DNA from: Porticoccus sp002341315
GTDB lineage: Bacteria > Pseudomonadota > Gammaproteobacteria > Pseudomonadales > Porticoccaceae
Length of the DNA: 64,000 bases
Strand: one strand, 5' to 3'
Assembly: GCF_047634355.1 (NCBI RefSeq)
Contig: NZ_JBLIAL010000003.1
The notes below the pieces were generated by a model, which was not told where the DNA came from, made no database searches, and saw nothing but the letters and a program-made list of their open reading frames with translations. Every line of letters starts with the position of its first letter. Within the stretch, counting starts at the first letter, position 1. The position numbers were made by a program, and so were the translations under genes. Shown piece after piece: positions 7,740 through 16,264 of the stretch.

Positions 7740-9829
7740 GTTCAGATTTTCTTGTTGAAATTGGCACAGAAGAGCTCCCGCCAAAGTCACTGTTGAACCT
7801 TTCAGAGGCTTTTCGGGAGGAGATTGTAAATCGCCTTTCCGGACTAAAGCTGAATTTTGGTACCGTTTCCTCATTTGCATCGCCCCGTCGCCTGGCAGTG
7901 GTAGTTCGCGCACTCGATCCGATGACCCCCGGGCAGGAAACCATCAACTGGGGGCCACCCAAATCTGTTGCATTCGATCAGACTGGCATACCAACTCGCG
8001 CCGCCCAGGCCTTTGCCGAAAAAAACAACTGTCCGCTGGCTGCCTTGGCAGAAATGATTGAGCACGATGGCAAACAGGAAAAACTGTGCCACAGGGCAAG
8101 CCAACCGGGTCAATCAACCACTGCCCTGCTGGGGGATATCGTGTCCGGCGCTCTGGCAGCATTGCCCATTCCAAAGCGGATGCGCTGGGGTACACGCCGT
8201 GAAGAATTCGTCCGGCCAGTTCACTGGATCGTCATGCTATTCGGGAACGATGTTGTCAATACGCAGATAATGGGCCTACCCACCGGAAACCGAAGTCGCG
8301 GTCACCGTTTCCATGCCCCCAATGACATCGTTATTGACAGTCCGGCCAGCTATTGTCAGCAACTGAAGCAGGCTTACGTGTTGGCAGACTTTGATGAACG
8401 CCGCCATTTAATTCGAGAAGGCGTCCACGCCGCCGCCAAAAAAGCCGGCGGCCATGCAGCTATCGATGACGATTTGCTCAATGAAGTGACCGCCCTCAAT
8501 GAGTGGCCCGTACCATTGGTGGGCCATTTTGAAGCACGCTTTCTCGACGTTCCCGCGGAAGCACTGATCTCTTCCATGAAATCTCACCAGAAATATTTTC
8601 ACGTGCTGGATAACAGCGGCAAGCTAATGCCGCTCTTTATTACCGTTGCCAATATTGAGAGCACAGACCCCGAGCAGGTAATCCGCGGCAATGAAAGGGT
8701 GATACGACCACGCCTGTCGGACGCGGCCTTCTTTTACGAAACTGACCGGCAAACCACGCTGGCCCAACAGCGCGAGTCACTTCGCAGCATTGTGTTTCAG
8801 GCAAAGCTCGGATCGCTGTTTGACAAAACTGAACGGGTTGCCAGCCTGGCCCGGGCATTATCCGAGACAACCGGTGCCGACGGCGCGCTGGTATTTCGGG
8901 CCGGGGAGTTGAGCAAGTCGGATCTGGTGAGCGAAATGGTCGGTGAGTTTGATGACTTGCAAGGGACCATGGGCCGCTATTATGCCATGCACGATGGTGA
9001 AGACCCGGAAGTGGCCAATGCGCTTTTTGAACAATACCTGCCCCGTTTTGCCGGTGACGTCATTCCCACCACCAGGACCGGGATTACCCTGGCGATCGCC
9101 GACCGACTCGATACCCTCGTTGGTATCTTTGGTATCGGGCAACCGCCCAGCGGCTCGAAAGACCCCTTTGCCCTGCGCCGGGCAAGCCTGGGTGTATTAC
9201 GGATTATTGTCGAACACAACATCGATATTGATCTCAGGATAGCACTGAACCTGGCTCTTACCCAACACATCGACACATCAACGCTGGTGGAGAGCGCTGA
9301 CCACATTACCAAGCAAGTACTCACTTACATGCTGGACCGCTTCAAAGGGCGATATGAAGATGAGCATATCCCTGCCGAGGTCTTCCAGTCTGTCGCTGCG
9401 CAACAGCTCAGCAACCCGCTGGACATTCATCTGCGAGTAATGGCCGTACACGCCTTCAACCAACTGCCGGAAGCTGAGGCACTTGCCGCCGCCAACAAGC
9501 GTGTATCCAATATTCTCTCCAAACAAACCGATCTGCCGGATGGCAGGGACGTGAATCCGGCCTTGCTTGTCGAACCCGCCGAACAGACACTCGCCACAAC
9601 ACTCGCGGCACTGACCGGTGCAGTCAGCCCGCTCCTTGAAGCCCGGGATTACACCAGCGCGCTGAAAGAGCTGGCAAAATTGCGGGATCCGGTCGATCAG
9701 TTTTTTGATGAGGTCATGGTAATGGCAGAACAGTCAGAAATACGCATGAACCGCCTTGCACTGTTACAAAAGCTTCAGGCGTTGTTTCTGAATATAGCGG
9801 ATATTTCCCTGTTGGTAACGGCCAAGTAA
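7736..9829 (+). CDS. glyS: Glycyl-tRNA synthetase beta subunit
   Basis: The beta subunit recognises and binds tRNA-Gly within the alpha2beta2 enzyme. The product is 697 residues, close to the family's usual 690. It opens with the typical DFLVEIGTEELPPKSL. The middle contains ADRLDTLVGIFGIGQPPSGSKDPFALRR, split by the family into a tRNA-binding body and a C-terminal anticodon-binding-like region. ATG at 7736 overlaps the glyQ stop, and gmhB starts at the base after its stop codon, so the three genes form one tight operon. Confidence 0.97.
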   Translation: MSSDFLVEIGTEELPPKSLLNLSEAFREEIVNRLSGLKLNFGTVSSFASPRRLAVVVRALDPMTPGQETINWGPPKSVAFDQTGIPTRAAQAFAEKNNCPLAALAEMIEHDGKQEKLCHRASQPGQSTTALLGDIVSGALAALPIPKRMRWGTRREEFVRPVHWIVMLFGNDVVNTQIMGLPTGNRSRGHRFHAPNDIVIDSPASYCQQLKQAYVLADFDERRHLIREGVHAAAKKAGGHAAIDDDLLNEVTALNEWPVPLVGHFEARFLDVPAEALISSMKSHQKYFHVLDNSGKLMPLFITVANIESTDPEQVIRGNERVIRPRLSDAAFFYETDRQTTLAQQRESLRSIVFQAKLGSLFDKTERVASLARALSETTGADGALVFRAGELSKSDLVSEMVGEFDDLQGTMGRYYAMHDGEDPEVANALFEQYLPRFAGDVIPTTRTGITLAIADRLDTLVGIFGIGQPPSGSKDPFALRRASLGVLRIIVEHNIDIDLRIALNLALTQHIDTSTLVESADHITKQVLTYMLDRFKGRYEDEHIPAEVFQSVAAQQLSNPLDIHLRVMAVHAFNQLPEAEALAAANKRVSNILSKQTDLPDGRDVNPALLVEPAEQTLATTLAALTGAVSPLLEARDYTSALKELAKLRDPVDQFFDEVMVMAEQSEIRMNRLALLQKLQALFLNIADISLLVTAK

Positions 9830-10405
9830 ATGACGAGGCTGGTTATTCTAGACCGGGATGGCGTCATCAATCAGGACTCCGATAATTACATCAAGACTGT
9901 CGATGAATGGATCCCTCTGCCCGGCAGTATCGCTGCCATAGCCAGGCTCCACCGGGCCGGTTACAGCGTCGTCGTAGCTACTAACCAGTCCGGTATTGGG
10001 CGGGGGCTGTTTGATCTTGATGACCTGGAAGCCATGCACGAAAAGTTGTCCGGACTTCTGGCCCAACAGGGTGCCGGGCTGGCGGGAATATTCTATTGCC
10101 CTCATACACCAGAGGATCACTGCCATTGCCGAAAACCGGCACCCGGGCTTATCGATGCCATCGCCAGTGAATTTGGTGTGTCACTGAACGGCGTTCCCCT
10201 GATCGGCGACAGTCTGCGGGATTTACAGGCTGGCTTGAGTCACCAGTGCACCCCCATTCTGGTACGTACCGGCAAAGGTGCCGCCACGGAAAAAAAACTG
10301 CCTTCTCAACCGGAAATCGAGTTACAGCAAGCGCCCGTTTTTGATGATCTGGACCAGGCTGTGGATTATTTACTGGCCCAGGGCACAGGATTTCCTTATG
10401 AATAA
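9830..10405 (+). CDS. gmhB: D-glycero-D-manno-heptose 1,7-bisphosphate 7-phosphatase
   Basis: GmhB removes the C7 phosphate in the ADP-heptose pathway for the inner core of lipopolysaccharide. The 191-residue HAD-family protein has the DxD nucleophile motif at residues 8-14 (DRDGVIN, Asp8 and Asp10). A structural zinc site is formed by Cys90, His92, Cys98 and Cys100, and GDSLRDLQAG is the acidic motif IV. The start abuts the glyS stop codon. Its presence implies a Gram-negative with heptose-containing LPS. The stop overlaps the plsC start region by eight bases. Confidence 0.94.
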   Translation: MTRLVILDRDGVINQDSDNYIKTVDEWIPLPGSIAAIARLHRAGYSVVVATNQSGIGRGLFDLDDLEAMHEKLSGLLAQQGAGLAGIFYCPHTPEDHCHCRKPAPGLIDAIASEFGVSLNGVPLIGDSLRDLQAGLSHQCTPILVRTGKGAATEKKLPSQPEIELQQAPVFDDLDQAVDYLLAQGTGFPYE

Positions 10406-11126
10406 GCCGATTATGCTCCTGCGTTCAATGCTGTTTTATCTGCTCTATCTACTGATAGTCTTTGTTTTTGGCCTCGTTTCTATCATTTCCGGGCCTTTTC
10501 TAGGTTACCTGAACCGTCACCGTCTACTCACCACCGCCGGCATGCTGATTAACCGTGCGCTGAGTCTCACCTGTGGTATTAACGTCCAGGTAGATGGTCT
10601 GGAAAATGTTCCCCATACCCCCTGCGTTATCCTCAGCAAGCACCAGTCCACCTGGGAGGTTTTTTTCCTGCAGCGGCTCTTTATGCCCGTCAGCACCATC
10701 CTGAAACAGGAGTTACTGAAAATACCTTTTTTTGGCTGGGGTATCCGTCTGATGCACCCCATTGCCATTGATCGCAGCAACCCACGCCAGGCCATGAAGC
10801 AGGTTATGCAGCAGGGCACACAACGTATCGGCGAAGGGAATCGGGTCGTTATTTATCCAGAGGGGTCCCGCATCCCTTTTGGTAAAATTGGCAAGTATGG
10901 TCGAAGTGGCGCCGCCCTGGCGATTGCAGCGGGTGTGCCCATCATTCCGGTAGCGCATAATGCGGGCTATTGCTGGCCAGCCCGGCAACTGATGAAACGA
11001 TCGGGTACGATCCATGTCATTATTGGCAAGCCCATTCTTGTGACACCGGAAAGCAACAGTCAGGCTGTGACAGAACAGGTTAAAGACTGGATTGAGACAC
11101 AGCAGCTAAAATTGGCCGACCAGTAA
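10398..11126 (+). CDS. plsC: 1-acyl-sn-glycerol-3-phosphate acyltransferase
   Basis: The enzyme acylates lysophosphatidic acid to phosphatidic acid at the inner membrane. The 242-residue product has a hydrophobic N-terminal anchor (about residues 7-36). The catalytic block is HQSTWE (His82 to Glu87), a variant of HxxxxD in which Glu replaces Asp, as is usual in this gammaproteobacterial subgroup. The substrate block EGSR is at 155-158. I placed the start at ATG 10398, inside the end of gmhB; a longer in-frame opening to 10278 would lie deep in gmhB. It is the last gene of the glyQS-gmhB-plsC operon. Confidence 0.92.
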   Translation: MNKPIMLLRSMLFYLLYLLIVFVFGLVSIISGPFLGYLNRHRLLTTAGMLINRALSLTCGINVQVDGLENVPHTPCVILSKHQSTWEVFFLQRLFMPVSTILKQELLKIPFFGWGIRLMHPIAIDRSNPRQAMKQVMQQGTQRIGEGNRVVIYPEGSRIPFGKIGKYGRSGAALAIAAGVPIIPVAHNAGYCWPARQLMKRSGTIHVIIGKPILVTPESNSQAVTEQVKDWIETQQLKLADQ

Positions 11127-11213
11127 GTTTTTCATCACAAGCTGTTAGATTTTCTACCCATACACTCCTACACTGACTTGTGTGACTGTCCACAACAAGC
11201 GTGGGTTTTATGC

Positions 11214-11387
11214 ATGAAAGATCTAGATAAAGGTGCTTATATTGGAGAAGATCGACGCAAAGTGCAGCGCCGGAAAAGCCCCGATAGGCGTGAGGATATT
11301 CGCTTTGAACCCAGCAAAGTCGATCGTAGGGAAAATCGCGGTCGCCGGAAAACGGATGGCGATGTGTGGCGGGATCACGAAGAATAG
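11214..11387 (+). CDS. Small highly charged DRR-repeat protein of unknown function
   Basis: I do not recognise this protein. From ATG at 11214 it is 57 residues and extremely charged. The triplet DRR occurs at residues 13-15, 24-26 and 37-39, with further RR pairs at 19-20 and 44-45, giving a loose repeat of D/E-RR-x-x-x-RR. There is no signal peptide, membrane segment or cysteine. The ribosome site is poor, and an in-frame TTG at 11178 would add 12 residues. It sits between plsC and a strong terminator, so it probably ends the glyQS operon or has its own promoter in the 87-base gap. An RNA-binding or acid-surface role is possible, but nothing proves it. Confidence 0.6.
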   Translation: MKDLDKGAYIGEDRRKVQRRKSPDRREDIRFEPSKVDRRENRGRRKTDGDVWRDHEE

Positions 11388-11415
11388 AGCGGCCTGCGTA
11401 CAGGTAAACAGGCCA

Positions 11416-11448
11416 TAAAAAAACCCGACCAATGGCCGGGTTTTTTAT
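11416..11448. terminator. Bidirectional terminator between the DRR protein gene and gyrB
   Basis: AAAAAACCCGACC and GGCCGGGTTTTTT form a stem with one mismatch and a 3-4 base loop. It has an A-tract on the left and a T-tract on the right, so it can terminate both converging transcripts. It is 28 bases past the DRR gene and 15 bases past the gyrB stop. Confidence 0.88.
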
Positions 11449-11463
11449 TTATAAATCAATCAG

Positions 11464-13884
11464 TTATACATCAAGATTGGTTACCGATAATGCATTGGTT
11501 TCAATAAATAGCCGACGTGGTTCCACCTGATCACCCATCAGCGTATTGAACATCTGATCTGCAGCAATCGCATCTTCAATCGTCACTCTGAGCATTCGAC
11601 GGGTTTCCGGATTCATGGTGGTATCCCAAAGCTGTTCAGGGTTCATTTCTCCCAGCCCTTTGTAGCGCTGAACATTGTAACCACGGCGCGATTCACCCAT
11701 TAGCCAGGTAAGGGTTTCACTAAAACTGGTGACCGGTTTACTGCGATCACCCCTCTGAACATACGCGCCCTCTTCAATCAAGCCATGCAACTGTCTGCCC
11801 AATGCGACGATCGCACCGTATTCGCCCGAAGCAAAAAATTCATGGTTAAAGCGGTAATTGGTCGGCACGCCATGGGCGGTCAGCTCAACGACCGGCAAAA
11901 AGGTATGGCGTTCCGGGTCCTCAATAACGCTCACCTTGTAACGGTGGCTACCGGCAATATTGTCCTGCTCAAACGAACCGGCCAGTTTTTCACTCCATTG
12001 CTCGACAACTGCCCGATCTGAAAGTTGACGAGACTCAAGGTGTGGCATATCAATCAATTTTTTCAGAACGCTTTCCGGATAAACTCGCGACATCCGATCA
12101 ATAATATTCATGACACGGCGATAGTCAGCAACCAGGCTTTCCAATGCAGGGCCGCTGATTGGCGGGGCTTCTGCCGTCACATGAAGACTTGCCGATTCGA
12201 GGGCAGACTGTGTCAGAAAGGCAGTCAGAGACTGGTCATCTTTAAGATATTGCTCCTGTTTTCCCTTGCTGATTTTATACAGCGGTGGTTGAGCGATATA
12301 GATGTGTCCCCTTTCCACCAGCTCACGCATTTGACGGAAGAAAAAAGTGAGTAACAGGGTGCGGATGTGAGAACCATCGACATCGGCATCCGTCATGATC
12401 AAAATCGTATGGTAACGAAGCTTATCTGGATTGAATTCTTCCGTACCAATGCCACAACCCAGAGCGGTAATTAGTGTGCCCACCTCAGCACTCGATAACA
12501 TTTTATCGAAACGGGCTTTTTCTACATTGAGGATTTTCCCCTTCAGGGGAAGAATGGCTTGAGTTCGGCGGTCCCGACCCTGCTTGGCTGAGCCACCCGC
12601 AGAATCACCCTCCACAAGGTACAGCTCGGAGTAGGCCGGGTCTTTTTCCTGGCAGTCTGCCAGTTTCCCAGGCAATCCGGCGATATCCAAAGCACCCTTG
12701 CGACGAGTCATATCACGGGCTTTACGCGCGGCCTCTCTCGCCCTGGCGGCATCCACCATTTTATTGACAATACTTCTGGCATCCTGGGGATTTTCCAAAA
12801 GGTAGTCCATAAAATTGCTGCCCATCTCTTGCTCAACAGCGGTTTTTACTTCTGAACTGACCAGTTTGTCTTTTGTTTGTGAGGAAAATTTTGGATCGGG
12901 CACCTTAACAGAAACAATCCCCGTCAGCCCTTCCCGGGCATCATCGCCCGTGGTATTCACTTTGGCGTTTTTTCCGAGCCCCTCTTTTTCGATATAGGTA
13001 TTGAGGCTTCTCGTTAAAGCTGCCCGAAATCCAGCCAAGTGGGTACCACCATCGCGTTGGGGAATGTTGTTGGTATAACAGAAGATATTTTCCTGAAAAC
13101 TGTCATTCCACTGCAGGGCCACCTCGACACCGGTCCCATCCTCGCGCTGAACATCAAAATGCATCACCTGATTAATCGTGGCTTTATTGGTATTCAAATA
13201 TTCCACGAAGGCCTTGAGTCCACCCTCATACTGATAGATGTCCTCTTTACCGCTCCGCTCATCAAGCAGCACAATACGCACACCTGAATTAAGGAATGAC
13301 AGCTCCCGGAGGCGTTTGGCCAAAATTTCGTAATGAAACTTGATATTGGTAAAGGTCTCTGTGGAGGGGACAAAGTGAATCGTCGTGCCGGTTTCACTCG
13401 TATCACCGACCACCGCCAAAGGCTCCTGCGGTACGCCGTGGCGGTAAACCTGTTCGTAAATGTGCCCACCACGCCTGATAGTCAGCTTTAGTTCAGCTGA
13501 CAATGCATTGACCACTGAAATCCCAACTCCGTGCAACCCGCCGGACACCTTATAGGTGTTGTCGTCAAACTTTCCACCGGCGTGAAGCACCGTCATAATG
13601 ACTTCAGCAGCAGACACGCCCTCTTCGTGCAATTCCGTGGGTATACCCCGGCCATTGTCGGACACTGATATGGACTCATCGGGATGGATTATTACCCTGA
13701 TTTCTGAGCAATGGCCTGCAAGTCCCTCATCAATGGAGTTATCAACAATTTCAAACACCATGTGGTGCAAACCGGTACCATCATCAGTATCGCCGATATA
13801 CATCCCCGGGCGTTTTCTTACAGCATCGAGGCCCTTTAGAACCTTGATACTGGAAGAATCATAGCTATTTTGTTCATCAGTCAT
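11464..13884 (-). CDS. gyrB: DNA gyrase subunit B
   Basis: GyrB is the ATPase and TOPRIM subunit of gyrase, which introduces negative supercoils. The 806-residue product starts with MTDEQNSYDSSSIKVLKGLD. The GHKL ATP site shows KRPGMYIGDT, EIVDNSIDE and GLHGVGISVVNALS. The TOPRIM motif EGDSAGGSAKQGRDR lies near residue 425. The C-terminus has QRYKGLGEMNPEQLW. The length includes the insert of about 170 residues typical of Gram-negative GyrB. I chose ATG at 13884 because AGGGGC lies at the right distance; the frame opens slightly earlier at 13902. It is last in the dnaA-dnaN-recF-gyrB series. Confidence 0.97.
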   Translation of the reverse strand: MTDEQNSYDSSSIKVLKGLDAVRKRPGMYIGDTDDGTGLHHMVFEIVDNSIDEGLAGHCSEIRVIIHPDESISVSDNGRGIPTELHEEGVSAAEVIMTVLHAGGKFDDNTYKVSGGLHGVGISVVNALSAELKLTIRRGGHIYEQVYRHGVPQEPLAVVGDTSETGTTIHFVPSTETFTNIKFHYEILAKRLRELSFLNSGVRIVLLDERSGKEDIYQYEGGLKAFVEYLNTNKATINQVMHFDVQREDGTGVEVALQWNDSFQENIFCYTNNIPQRDGGTHLAGFRAALTRSLNTYIEKEGLGKNAKVNTTGDDAREGLTGIVSVKVPDPKFSSQTKDKLVSSEVKTAVEQEMGSNFMDYLLENPQDARSIVNKMVDAARAREAARKARDMTRRKGALDIAGLPGKLADCQEKDPAYSELYLVEGDSAGGSAKQGRDRRTQAILPLKGKILNVEKARFDKMLSSAEVGTLITALGCGIGTEEFNPDKLRYHTILIMTDADVDGSHIRTLLLTFFFRQMRELVERGHIYIAQPPLYKISKGKQEQYLKDDQSLTAFLTQSALESASLHVTAEAPPISGPALESLVADYRRVMNIIDRMSRVYPESVLKKLIDMPHLESRQLSDRAVVEQWSEKLAGSFEQDNIAGSHRYKVSVIEDPERHTFLPVVELTAHGVPTNYRFNHEFFASGEYGAIVALGRQLHGLIEEGAYVQRGDRSKPVTSFSETLTWLMGESRRGYNVQRYKGLGEMNPEQLWDTTMNPETRRMLRVTIEDAIAADQMFNTLMGDQVEPRRLFIETNALSVTNLDV

Positions 13885-13925
13885 GGGTAAAGCCCCTAAC
13901 AATCATATTAATTTCTGGATGTAGA

Positions 13926-15029
13926 TTACTCAGTGCAATGCTCTTCCCGAACAGAACCCTGTTCCACGTGGAACAACCTAAGTTCGCTTGTTGTCTCTGG
14001 CCAGAGGTCCAAAAGATCCCTCCGCTCTACGCCCGTAACGAATATTTGAGCACCGAGGACACTAAGCTTTTCACAAACCTGCTGTCTGTGTTTTAGATCC
14101 AGTTCTGCCGGCAGGTCATCTATCAAATAAAGCCCGGACCGACCGGTTTTATTATAAAAAAGATAGCCTTGTGCAACTTGCATAGCCGTCGCCAGCACTT
14201 TTAGCTGCCCGCGAGATAGAATATCGCTGGCATTCTGTTTCTTTATCCTGATCCGTAAATCCGCACGGTGGGGGCCATGATGGGTAGTTTTTAGCAGGCG
14301 ATCTCTCTGGCGATCTTTCAGTAGCACCTCCGTCAAACCCACCGCCTCATCCCAGCCAGGATTAACAATGAAGTCCACATCAGCCAAACCCTCAGACAGC
14401 TCACAAGCCACCTGTTTGACTATGGGCAACAAATCATTGAGGTAGGCATTTCTCGAGGTATTTATCTGTTGCGCGAGATCGACAAATTCAGTATCCCATA
14501 CAGCCAACAACTGTTCGTCTATTCTATCATGTCGCATTAGCGAATTGCGTTGTTTCAATACACGCTGGTAGCGTCGTACCAACTGTTTGTAGTTGTGTTC
14601 CACGTGGAACACACCCCAATCGATAAATCGGCGACGATATTGTGGGCCACCACCAATCAGGTCAAAGCCCTCGGCATTTAAAAGCAACAATGGCAAAGTT
14701 TCAGCAAGAGCCGATGCGGCAGAAATTTGTTGTCCATTTATTTTGAATAAGAAATCGCCTTGGCGACCACGAGAAATACCTATCGGCGTTGAAACACCGC
14801 AAGATTCGCGCAAACCATACGCGGTGCAGACCTGCTCTTGGGTATTTATGACGGTGTTGAGAATACGGCTTCGGAAGGAACGACCACGACCCAACAGAAA
14901 AATCGCCTCGAGAATGCTGGTCTTGCCACTACCGTTGGGACCGTGGAAAAGATTCACTTGCGGAGAAAGAGACAGCTGAATGTGCTTCAAATTTCTCAAT
15001 CCGTGCACATGCAACTGTTTAAGATACAT
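13926..15029 (-). CDS. recF: DNA replication and repair protein RecF
   Basis: RecF is an SMC-like ATPase that, with RecO and RecR, loads RecA at single-stranded gaps. The 367 residues contain Walker A GPNGSGKT (30-37), the ABC signature ILSRGQLKVLATAMQ and Walker B YLIDDLPAELD. It follows dnaN by 37 bases and precedes gyrB in the conserved order. Two perfect 16-base parS palindromes lie within the reading frame (13960-13975 and 14596-14611). Each encodes the tetrapeptide FHVE, so the protein sequence accommodates ParB sites. Confidence 0.96.
   Translation of the reverse strand: MYLKQLHVHGLRNLKHIQLSLSPQVNLFHGPNGSGKTSILEAIFLLGRGRSFRSRILNTVINTQEQVCTAYGLRESCGVSTPIGISRGRQGDFLFKINGQQISAASALAETLPLLLLNAEGFDLIGGGPQYRRRFIDWGVFHVEHNYKQLVRRYQRVLKQRNSLMRHDRIDEQLLAVWDTEFVDLAQQINTSRNAYLNDLLPIVKQVACELSEGLADVDFIVNPGWDEAVGLTEVLLKDRQRDRLLKTTHHGPHRADLRIRIKKQNASDILSRGQLKVLATAMQVAQGYLFYNKTGRSGLYLIDDLPAELDLKHRQQVCEKLSVLGAQIFVTGVERRDLLDLWPETTSELRLFHVEQGSVREEHCTE
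13960..13975. promoter_or_regulatory. parS: parS site 1 (ParB binding site) inside recF
   Basis: TGTTCCACGTGGAACA is a perfect 16-base palindrome. It matches the chromosomal parS consensus known in Pseudomonas and is close to the B. subtilis form with TTTCACGTGAAA. The gene for the cognate ParB is about 12 kb away at 25832. Confidence 0.92.
14596..14611. promoter_or_regulatory. parS: parS site 2 (ParB binding site) inside recF
   Basis: This is a second copy of TGTTCCACGTGGAACA, 636 bases from the first. Here the palindrome extends to 18 bases with flanking G and C (14595-14612). Two identical sites so close together inside one gene are very unlikely by chance. Confidence 0.93.
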
Positions 15030-15066
15030 TGACTGCGTCGATTGTTATATCCAAAACAGACACGCT

Positions 15067-16170
15067 CTATAGGCGCATCGGCATGACCACGTAGACAGCG
15101 CCCGCAGTCGCGGGGTCTTCAATCAGCGCACTGCTGTTTGCATCGGACAGGGTAAAGCGGACCTCCTCCCCACGTAAGACATTAAGCACATCAATGACAT
15201 AGCTGACATTAAAACCTATTTCCAATTCACCAGCGTCATAGTTAACGGCTACGTCTTCCTGGGCTTCCTCTTGCTCCGGGTTATTCGCTGTCAACGTCAG
15301 CAGGCCATCACTGAGAAGCAAACGCACACCGCGGTACTTTTCATTGGAAAGGATCGCGGTGCGACTAAATGCCTGCCGCAGCTCCTCCCTCCGACCGGTG
15401 AGTTGTTTATTGCCACCCTTGGGCAAGACACGCTGATAGTCAGGATAGGCGCCATCAACCAATTTTGAAGTAAAACGAAATTCTGGTGTTGAAACCCGTA
15501 TGTGATTATTGCCAAGTACAACTTCAACCCCGGCATCTTCAACGAGCAGGCGGGACAGCTCCAAAACACCCTTGCGCGGGATAATGACCTGAATCGCGTC
15601 GCTGTCAAGATTCTCCAGGGGTGCGTCACGCATGGCCAACCGGTGGCCATCGGTTGCAACCACCCGGACCCGGCCTTCACCGACCTCAAGCAGCATGCCA
15701 TTCAGATAGTAACGTACATCCTGCTGAGCCATGGCAAATGCTGTGCTATCCAGCAATTGTTTAAAGGTTTGCTGACTCAGGGAAAACTCCCTGTTACCAG
15801 GGCCATCTTCTACACTCGGAAATTCATTTGCCGGCAGTGTTGACAGGGTAAAACGGCTCCTACCACTCGTAACAGTTGCACGACCCGCATCCACCGAAAT
15901 AGTCAACTCTGCACCCTCGGGCAAAGAACGACAAATATCCATCAATTTTCGACCGGGCACCGTGATTTCACCATCTATAACCGGACTATCACCCAGATCC
16001 AGATAACCAAGAATTTCCACCTCAAGATCCGTTCCAGTTAACGATAGACGACCGTCACTCAATCCAATCAGCACATTCGATAGGATGGGTAAGGTCTGAC
16101 GTCTTTCAACAACGCCAACTACCAACTGCAGGGGCTTTAGAAAATCTTCTCGCGATACGGTGAACTTCAT
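15067..16170 (-). CDS. dnaN: DNA polymerase III sliding clamp (beta subunit)
   Basis: The beta clamp encircles DNA and tethers the polymerase. The product is 367 residues, the family's usual length, with three clamp domains of about 120 residues each. It starts MKFTVSREDFLKPLQLVVGVVERRQTLPIL and ends with VYVVMPMRL, both typical. The family stretch FTLSTLPANEFPSVE is near residue 110 and TDGHRLA near 175. It lies 94 bases after dnaA, with recF next, so it probably shares the dnaA promoter plus a local one. Confidence 0.97.
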   Translation of the reverse strand: MKFTVSREDFLKPLQLVVGVVERRQTLPILSNVLIGLSDGRLSLTGTDLEVEILGYLDLGDSPVIDGEITVPGRKLMDICRSLPEGAELTISVDAGRATVTSGRSRFTLSTLPANEFPSVEDGPGNREFSLSQQTFKQLLDSTAFAMAQQDVRYYLNGMLLEVGEGRVRVVATDGHRLAMRDAPLENLDSDAIQVIIPRKGVLELSRLLVEDAGVEVVLGNNHIRVSTPEFRFTSKLVDGAYPDYQRVLPKGGNKQLTGRREELRQAFSRTAILSNEKYRGVRLLLSDGLLTLTANNPEQEEAQEDVAVNYDAGELEIGFNVSYVIDVLNVLRGEEVRFTLSDANSSALIEDPATAGAVYVVMPMRL

Positions 16171-16264
16171 TAGCTATCTTCCAACAAGTAAATAGGGCCG
16201 GTTATCTGAGGGCTACTATTATGATCTATCCTGGATTCCGGGAACAGTTTTTGTCGTCTGACAA

